A model generated the notes under the pieces. It was given only the letters and a program-made list of their open reading frames with translations. It did no database searches and was not told the origin of the DNA. A stretch of DNA of 64,000 nt from Melitaea cinxia (taxonomy: Eukaryota > Arthropoda > Insecta > Lepidoptera > Nymphalidae), in contig NC_059405.1 in assembly GCF_905220565.1 (NCBI RefSeq), positions 16,508,081-16,572,080 of the forward strand. Direction: 5' to 3'. A program made the translations under genes and the position numbers. Below are positions 58,720-64,000 of the stretch, one piece after another. The number at the start of each line of letters is the position of its first letter. The first letter of the stretch is position 1.

Positions 58720-61700
58720 CAGATACATTTTTGGCGTCAAGCACGAAGTGCGTTATTACGACGTCCCTCAGTTATGCTTACATTTTATATGTTTTTTCTG
58801 CGAATGTTGCTTATTTTTATCATTTTAAATTCCGTGGGTTATATCAATTTCTTTAAATTTCTTTTTTGAGAATATTCTGCTTACAGTTGTGCCCAACCAT
58901 TTATGAACCCCTTTCATGATACTTATGTTATTGCTTCCTCCATATATCCATATAGCCTCACTTAATGCACCGATTATTTAGCGTCCTATATAAGTAATGA
59001 TGAAATGAGTGAGAAGTAAGCTGAAATGCGACGTTGCCAGTTTTCTAGTAGGTGTGATCATCTATCGTTAACTTAAGAAATAATTCTATTACGCTCGTTG
59101 AAATTTTAACATGTACCGGTCATAGGAACACCTCCAATTTTTCATCTTATAATAGCTCTCTTAATAAGCTGCAACATATATTTTATTTAGGCTTTTAACA
59201 TTTTAATTATTGACGACGTAGCACATCATCAGAATAATAATATAATAAATAATTATTTATCGTTGTGTCCATTTGTCATAAGTATTCTTTGACGGTTCGC
59301 AGGTTATGTCCACTTTCCTGCGAACCGTCAAAGAATAATAATAAATAATGTTCCCTTATCCTGCCACGGATACTTTCTGTACATTGAAGATATTTAAAAA
59401 AAGTGATACGGTCTATGAATACAGGTTACTGAATCGAACATTTTTTTTATATGTTTGTATGTGTCGTTGTGTCTTCATCACGCCAGAACAGCTAAACGGA
59501 TTTCAAGTAATTTTAGAACATGGATAACTGGGCATCCAAGAATACGAGGATATTATTTTTTCTTCTTCGCTGACGAATCTTATAGGTTAATTAAGTTTTA
59601 TAGCCACAAATAGTTGTGCTGCCTGCTTTTACAAACAACATATTATTATCATTTTCAATATAAAAATGTCTCACGGCTAAAATATTTTTTATACAGACTA
59701 AATAGTCTAACTACTTAACTCTATTTCACTAGAATGATTTACCTAAGTCGTCGTCTGGCAAATTTAAACGTCGTCAAACAATATTTACTTATAAAATATA
59801 AAGTATATCTTTTAAGTAGGTTTCTAATTTTTTTTAAGTGGATAACAATAGTTTATTAAACATTATACATATTTACAATTCACAACTTAAGAACTAAATA
59901 TTTACAGATAGTTTTGGTATAAATCATGTCCGCGTGGAATCGTGTCAAGAATGCTGACAGCATTTTCTCGTTGAATCGCTATGCCGATTCTCTGGGCAAA
60001 AAAATGCACCAGCCCTCTTATCACCAGTGGAGGCAATAACGCGAGGAGTTATCTCATTTAAAAAAAAATTTAGCACTGCTACTCCAAGGTCCAAGTGTTT
60101 CGACTGCAAATGGCACAAAGATGTAATTTGAAATTAATGACGAATACTTGTGCCGTTTAGTCGTTTCAGCTTTTTCCACTGTGGCTCCCGCTTTTAAGGC
60201 TGTTTCCCTGACATGAGAAGGAGCAAGTGTGTCAACGCAGGTTGCGTCCCACAAAAGCGCCCGTCCCCTTTCCCAGGGAACCAACGTCAATCCATCAGGT
60301 CTCTTGCCATCATTGCGACTAATTCCAGTAGGCTCGATAAGAGCAGGAACGTCGATGGTGGCAAGAGCTTTTTTATGGTATCGTTTAGAGAACCGTGGCG
60401 GTAAAACCTACCTGAACTCTTGTTACAGGAAAGGCCGTGTAGTCCGAAAGAATCGACCTCTTTTCCGCACGGAGATCTGTGTTCAAAGCACAGTGGAGCT
60501 CCCAACCGGAGACCGAGAGCAATTCTAAAACTTTCATTGTCTAAAAGCGTCCCAAAGTTTTTTGACGGCATTGCGTGTAGCCTGGATTGGGTCAAAAGCC
60601 AGAACAGCTGCAAAAAAACTTCGTATCCTTAATAACAGTATGCGTCAAACTAACGTCCGTATATGTGTTACGTATTGCGTAGCCCTTACCTGATATACGG
60701 ACGTCGTAAATCTGTATACCTACTATTCGAACCACTACATATTCGACGTCCATGACCAAACCGTCACTAAACAAAAAACACAAATTTTCAGTAGGGGCGC
60801 TCAGTAACCAAATAAAAAATCATTGCAAAAATGTATTAAATGTAACAGAACCCTTGTTTTTTCAGATTCAAAGACTGCTACCTAGCCTGGCTTCCAAATT
60901 CATGCAAAAAAGTATAGATAATGTATATCTAATATATAAAATTCTCGTGTCGCGGTGTTTGTAGTTAAACTCCTCCGAAACGGCTTGACCGATTCTCATG
61001 AAATTTTTTGTGCATATTGGGTAGGTATGAGAATCGAACAACATCTATTTTTCATCCCCCTAAATGTTAAGGGTAGTCCACCCCTAAATTTAATTTTTAA
61101 TTTTTAGATAAATTATTTTATTTTTTATTTTATTATGATTTGGCGTTGAAAAATACATACAACCCTATGTTTTCACCCTTCTACCACCAACCCCTATTTT
61201 AAAATAGCGTTTAGCGGCAAGACAACGTTTGCCGGGTCAGCTAGTTAACTTATAGAAATATTTTTATTTTTATGACAAAATAGTGTCACTTTTCCGTTTA
61301 ATATGTAAATTCAATTCGTAAATTCGTTAAAGCCTCACTTTTTCCTTTTAAGTGTACTTTTATTTTATTTTACTACTTAAGCAGTATTTTGCAACCGAGC
61401 GTCAAATAAGCAGCGACACGTGCGTAGCAACTTCGGCAAACTGTTTTTAAATGATTTGTTTTGACTTAATTTAATATTTCAAAACCTTCAAATACAGTCA
61501 GTTTGGCAACGTCGCAATAGGACGTCAAATAATCGGTTGTATCGGAAGAGTTTTAGCAGAGTATACGCTCTGTCGATATACGCGCTAGACTAGCGCTGCA
61601 CCGTTGGTGCGGAATTTCGCGGAAGTTTTAGTTATACAAATGCAAATGTCTCAACGATTTTTTGCCTTCCGGTGATTTTTGTTGTACAGGTAGCTAGAGC

Positions 61701-61817
61701 CAAAAGGACTAATGGGACATCGATTAAAAAAGTGGCGTCCGATATGCGGACGTCTAAAGGAGGTGGACGCCAGTTTAGATGCATTTCGGCCCATGTGGGA
61801 CGCCTAATTATTAGCAG

Positions 61818-61898
<81 letters not shown>

Positions 61899-63897
61899 AG
61901 AAATATCGGGTGTTAAATAATAAAACCGCAGTATGTACCGTAGTATAAAAAAGTGTTTATAACGACCGTTAAGTTAAAAAGTTATAAAAATTACTCTAAT
62001 AAAAGAAAGAATTTTTCGATACAAAACGGAAATCCCACTGACATTGCCGTTATCGTTACCGAATGTTACCTACAAAATAAAACAATTAACGCGGCGTGAA
62101 TCCCGCGTCACGTCACCAAATTAATTGTATCAAATCACTGGCGTTCCGTTGTTTTAACCGGAACGTAGGGGGCTTATTTTAAGATGCGGTTAAATATGGT
62201 CGACGCAGCGAACCGAACCATTACTTTTTTTTTTAATTGCGTAAAATCAAAATGCATTTTGAGCTAAAACTTCCTTACGCACACTTGACTTGGGGAGCAA
62301 GCTGGTGAATGCGTGACGAGAGCGTTACGAAAAGTGTGATCGGGCGAGGCGAACGGAAGTTGAGAGGGAGATATAAGTTGGTGAAGATAGAAAGTTTTAC
62401 TTCAGTCGTGTGGTCTAAAGCAAACTCTTTTTTTTTTAAATATAGCTGTTGAAGATTTTTTTGGTTTAAGATCCAAACTAGAAGCGATCTGCACTTTTCT
62501 GTTTAATGTACAAACATTGTTTTATATCTACTTAAGTATATTAAATAAGAAATCGCAAGCGGCTTGGCTGAAAAAATTCTTTACTAATTTTTCATCATCA
62601 TCATCATCATCTTTTCAGCCAATTGCAGTCCACTGCTGGACATAAGCCTCCACAAGTTCGCGCCAAAAATGGAGTGAACTCATGTGTTCTGATCATAGTC
62701 ACCACTAATTCTTAGGTAGTGTCAAATAATTTTTATCAATTACATATACAAATGGTTAAAGATTGTTCAAATTTTAATCGAACGATTTTTTTTTTCGCGC
62801 CATCGCGTTTCATTGAACCGCACCTGTAGTGTAATTAAGTAGCACTTGCCGCGATTTCACATTCACACATCACAATCTTGATTGACATATAAATATTTTC
62901 TAATTTCCTGCACTTATGTAAGTATAGCGTTTGTTCGGAATTAATTAATTAATTACTTACACCAATTAAATTTAAACTTTTTTATTTCAATAATCAGTAA
63001 ATTGGCAGTTAATTAATTTAACGAATAATCGTTATTGGTGTATTACACGAGTTAATTAATTTTAAATATGATATTTTGTTATATAATAAGCATCCAATTC
63101 ATTTGCTTATTTGATAACTAGCGACCGGCCCCGGCTTTGCACGGTTGCATAAACTATCAGTGTTCCTCTATTATATTAGGCATGTATTATACATATAAAC
63201 CTTCCTCTTCAATCACTCTATCTATTAAAATAAACCGCATCAAAATCCGCTGCGTAGTTTTAAAGATTTAAGCATACATAGGGATATAGGGACAGGGAAA
63301 GCAACTTTGTTTTATACTATGTAGTGATGATTATTTTAAGATAATGAGATCCCATCAAAAGCATTATTGTGAAGTAAGAGTCAAGCTCTATATTGATAAA
63401 ATCATTTGTTCTCCACGTCACTGACAAAAAAAAAACATTACTTTATTCAAGTCGACTTAAAAAAAAAGGTTTTAATTGTCATTTTAGAATTAAAAAATTA
63501 GTTTGAATTAATTATTTACAGTGAAAAGTGCAGCTGCTATCTAAACCTAAAATCTTACGCCGAGTTGCACGACAAGAAATTAAAATTTAAGTAGTGATTA
63601 AACTAATTTAATCGCAAGAATTGTATGAAATTCTCTACTTACATTTTAATTTTGTTTCGTACAACTCGGCGTTAGACATTTAGGGTACTTACTTGGAACT
63701 TAGGTCGATGCTCATCAACGGACGCGTTGAGTGCTCCCTGGTGTTTCATATAGAAGGTGTGCTGGTGGACACACATCCTCCACACGTACTTGCCGTCTTC
63801 GGGACTCGGGAGCGTGAAGGTCACCGACTCGCCTTGCTTTTGACACTCGATACTGAATGTACGCTTGTGATTGATCACGTTTGTTATGTCCATCCAT
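46703..63897 (-). CDS. Pez: Pez, PTPN14/PTPN21-type FERM-PTP protein, 5'-partial, phosphatase-dead
   Basis: Exons in transcription order: 63693-63897, 53346-53491, 51227-52757, 49184-49408, 48503-48673, 47750-47885, 47397-47539, 46703-46831; phases agree and 894 residues are in view. Further FERM exons lie beyond the right edge. Pez is a cortical scaffold that binds Kibra and restrains Yorkie/YAP in the Hippo pathway. Exon 1 here is the end of the FERM PH-like lobe (WMDITNVI, YVWRMCVHQHTFYMKHQGAL). The linker has LPSYRPAPDYETA and the WW-binding PPxY in YKPPPPYPSNG. The PTP fold starts at CQLLERKMSDEQLAFAFEQI and keeps the pTyr-loop NRVRL and GYINASHVT. The WPD loop is gone (WHVHYAGAPPDELAGFL), and the HCx5R loop reads APIVFCGARAGPALAAHLL, with no arginine six after the cysteine. 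The C-terminus (QQRANLIENVHQYKFLHQIL, then LKQSRLI) is conserved. Confidence 0.92.
47166..47395. repeat. GT-rich microsatellite in last Pez intron
   Basis: Alternating (GT)n and GTGGCT units; the longest pure run is about 18 GT units at 47349-47384, about a dozen bases from the 5' splice site of exon 47397-47539. In the Pez transcript it reads CA-rich. The long frames on both strands here are repeat artefacts. Confidence 0.9.
47937..48502. repeat. CA/GCAC-rich microsatellite in Pez intron
   Basis: About 560 bases of alternating purine-pyrimidine (ACAC, GCACGCAC, ACATATATACAC), filling nearly the whole intron 47886-48502. In the transcript it reads GU-rich and is thus complementary to the repeat at 47166-47395. 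Good Z-DNA-forming sequence. Apparent ORFs rich in His/Thr or Cys/Val are shadows. Confidence 0.9.
49447..49625 (+). mobile_element. 'GTAAAACTT' MITE
   Basis: AAGTAAAACTTCATTACGCA to CGTAAGTTTTACTTCATTCATGTGG; it lies in the Pez intron between the linker exon and the first PTP exon. Confidence 0.65.
50408..50612 (+). mobile_element. 'GTAAAACTT' MITE
   Basis: GAGTAAAACTTTTTTACGAA to CTTCAGTCGTGTGGTCTAAAG, with an extra segment (ATAATACTGTAGGGGCAAAT) in place of the usual right end. It lies in the same intron as 49447-49625. Confidence 0.6.
50697..50980 (-). repeat. LINE-tail-sharing SINE
   Basis: ATCATTATCATCATT tail then CAGCCTATCGCAGTCCACTG to GGAACTGTGTTATCCCTTAG; 5' end missing. It lies in the Pez intron 49409-51226. 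Confidence 0.65.
53795..54045 (+). repeat. LINE-tail-sharing SINE
   Basis: GTGTGGTTACGGCAGTGAAG to CGCCATTTTTGGCGCGAGCT; the last part of the tail is lost. It lies in the large Pez intron (53492-63692). Confidence 0.6.
54525..54730 (-). mobile_element. 'GTAAAACTT' MITE (reverse)
   Basis: GTGCGCTTTAGATCACACGA at the left and GCGTGCGTAAAGAAGTATTA at the right; reverse orientation of the family. Confidence 0.65.
54769..55257 (-). pseudogene. RTE-type LINE 3' end with nonsense codon
   Basis: The minus strand reads LKTKVFEQCVQPVLTYAAET, a stop where Trp is expected, then RAMEQAMLGVSLKDRIRNE, LKWQWAGHLSRRTYGRW, GKRSVGRPPARWTDDL and GEAYVQQWTAIG followed by the real stop and an (ATG)n tail. This is the end of an RTE-like LINE ORF common in Lepidoptera. 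Its last bases are the tail of the SINE family at 9119-9340. One in-frame stop makes it dead. Confidence 0.75.
55476..55760 (+). repeat. Scrap of foldback arm with SINE inserted
   Basis: 55476-55515 (GATTTTATTTTTGTGTTACC, then CACACATTAGGAAATTGTAAACA) is the arm of the tRNA-like foldback family. A SINE follows from about 55520 to 55755, with head GTGTAATGGTGCGTGTAGG and tail AAAGAGGCCTATGCCCAACA. Confidence 0.55.
56095..56370 (+). repeat. Dispersed repeat family 'ACTAGGT', copy 5
   Basis: TCTACTAGCATGGCAAAGAA, GCAACACCAGAAGCATCGCA, GGTCGAGGTACTTCCCCAGT. Related sequence resumes after 56750 (ACTTCAGTCGGGCTGCTCCA). Confidence 0.5.
56380..56712 (-). repeat. LINE-tail-sharing SINE with 11-bp target duplication
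   Basis: Flanked by ATTATTTCGAT at 56369-56379 and again at 56713-56723. The copy is full length: CAGCCTATACAGTCTACTGC to CCGTAGCCACACAGTAC. The duplication fixes both ends of the family at about 333 bases. Confidence 0.8.
57040..57182 (+). mobile_element. LINE 3' UTR tail with (AATA)n, second copy
   Basis: Almost identical to 1528-1672 (GAAGAAATGGATAATTAGCC, TGTACTTCACTGTCTGTAAC, GTACAATAAAGTATAAAATA). Confidence 0.65.
57640..57760 (+). mobile_element. RTE-type LINE 3' end fragment
   Basis: GGCTGGATGAGGATTGCGGA, AACTTGGGGAGGCCTATGTC, GTACTGCAATAGGCTGAAGT: same 3' end as 54769-55257, in + orientation and truncated to about 120 bases. Confidence 0.6.
57900..58226 (+). repeat. LINE-tail-sharing SINE, near-complete
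   Basis: GCTGTGTGGTTACGACAGTA to AGTGGACTGCGATAGGTTGA. Same family as 56380-56712. Confidence 0.65.
58665..58715. repeat. (TA)n microsatellite
   Basis: About 50 bases of TA repeats. Others: 7634-7689, and 61820-61905 where TA units enclose a TG run. A SINE head lies just upstream at 58325-58420. Confidence 0.85.
59283..59337. repeat. Perfect 21-bp hairpin, 13-nt loop
   Basis: The left arm TATTCTTTGACGGTTCGCAGG and the right arm CCTGCGAACCGTCAAAGAATA are exact complements around loop TTATGTCCACTTT. No T-run or family copy was seen in this window. Confidence 0.8.
59930..60613 (-). pseudogene. Retroelement C-terminal domain, decayed
   Basis: The minus strand reads CGKEVDSFGLHGLSCNKSSG, then RHGSLNDTIKKLL, then in another frame GMTLVPWERGRALLWDATCV and DTLAPSH, then KRHKYSSLISNYIFVPFAVE, then VETLGPWSSSAK, and after a stop VIASTGDKRAGAFF. 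I recognise this as the C-terminal part, after the reverse transcriptase, of a retroelement family widespread in invertebrates; the spaced acidic residues around WDATC suggest a nuclease-like fold (inference). Frameshifts and stops show it is dead. Transposon class not resolved. Confidence 0.6.
60937..61246 (+). mobile_element. Helitron-like repeat ending GGGTCAGCTAGT
   Basis: TCTAATATATAAAATTCTCG to AACGTTTGCCGGGTCAGCTAGTT, about 310 bases. Best copy of the family also at 30969-31237. Confidence 0.6.
61820..61905. repeat. (TA)n(TG)n(TA)n microsatellite
   Basis: TATATA run to about 61864, TG run to about 61881, then TATATA. The open frame 61672-61920 that spans it is not considered a gene. 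Confidence 0.85.
62260..62435 (+). mobile_element. 'GTAAAACTT' MITE
   Basis: AGCTAAAACTTCCTTACGCA to AAAGTTTTACTTCAGTCGTG. A well-preserved copy; the core from 62305 to 62380 is the consensus of the family in this window. Confidence 0.7.
62590..62708 (-). repeat. LINE-tail-sharing SINE fragment
   Basis: (ATC)n, then CAGCCAATTGCAGTCCACTG to GTTCTGATCATAGTCACCAC; truncated. Confidence 0.6.
63119..63330 (-). mobile_element. Helitron-like repeat, second copy of 20377-20580
   Basis: ACTAGCGACCGGCCCCGGCT to TACTATGTAGTGATGA. Collinear with 20377-20580 over about 200 bases. Confidence 0.55.
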
Positions 63898-64000
63898 CTA
63901 ACAGGAAAGAATTTACGTTTTATATAAATACTCTTTGACAAAGCCAGCCCTGCGGTCACCTACCCGCCTGTCTATGACCCCGGTGACTATGGGCAAAACA

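Noticed and set aside
1..64000. CRISPR array, operon or prophage
   Set aside because: No regular direct repeats with unique spacers, no ribosome binding sites, and all real genes have introns. The repeats are eukaryotic transposons and microsatellites.

Overview
This window is a piece of an insect chromosome, most likely from a moth or butterfly (Lepidoptera). The evidence is split genes with canonical gt..ag introns, AT-rich DNA, five conserved animal genes readable exon by exon (one duplicated), and a dense load of repeats with the look of lepidopteran SINEs, RTE- and CR1/Jockey-like LINE tails, Helitron-like elements ending in GCTAGT, and MITEs. There are no bacterial operons, no CRISPR array and no rRNA. 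The species cannot be fixed from the sequence.

Layout. 1-1.7 kb: LINE 3' ends. 1.7-11.0 kb: two regucalcin (SMP-30) genes tail to tail, copy A on + (its first exon is not in the window) and copy B on - (complete, 303 aa). 11-22 kb: gene-free and repeat-filled; it holds a 1.96-kb hAT-like element with an 8-bp target duplication, packed with TATCGATA and nested in an older Helitron-like repeat. 22.6-26.8 kb: WDR6 on - (970 aa). 27.7-36.2 kb: BCKDHA on - (8 exons, 432 aa), whose introns carry two foldback units containing tRNA-like cloverleaves. 40.3-43.9 kb: cyclin K on + (3 exons, 392 aa). 46.7 kb to beyond the right edge: Pez/PTPN14-21 on - (8 exons seen, 894 residues), running from the end of the FERM region through a PPxY-bearing disordered linker to a PTP fold.

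The genes do not form one pathway: regucalcins are calcium-dependent lactonases, WDR6 is a tRNA-methylation partner, BCKDHA is mitochondrial leucine/isoleucine/valine catabolism, cyclin K drives CDK12/13, and Pez is a Hippo-pathway scaffold. All exon joins were made by hand; splice sites and phases agree in every gene and total CDS lengths are multiples of three.

The most notable observations are: (1) the Pez phosphatase domain has lost its WPD loop and the arginine of the HCx5R loop, so it looks like a pseudophosphatase; (2) the two exons coding for that region are enclosed by complementary GU- and CA-repeat introns and together total 279 nt, so skipping them keeps frame; (3) a tRNA-like foldback repeat with Pol III boxes and a T-run terminator; (4) the TATCGATA-packed hAT element with a 110-bp near-perfect palindrome; (5) a CRE-like MITE sitting just upstream of both WDR6 and cyclin K.
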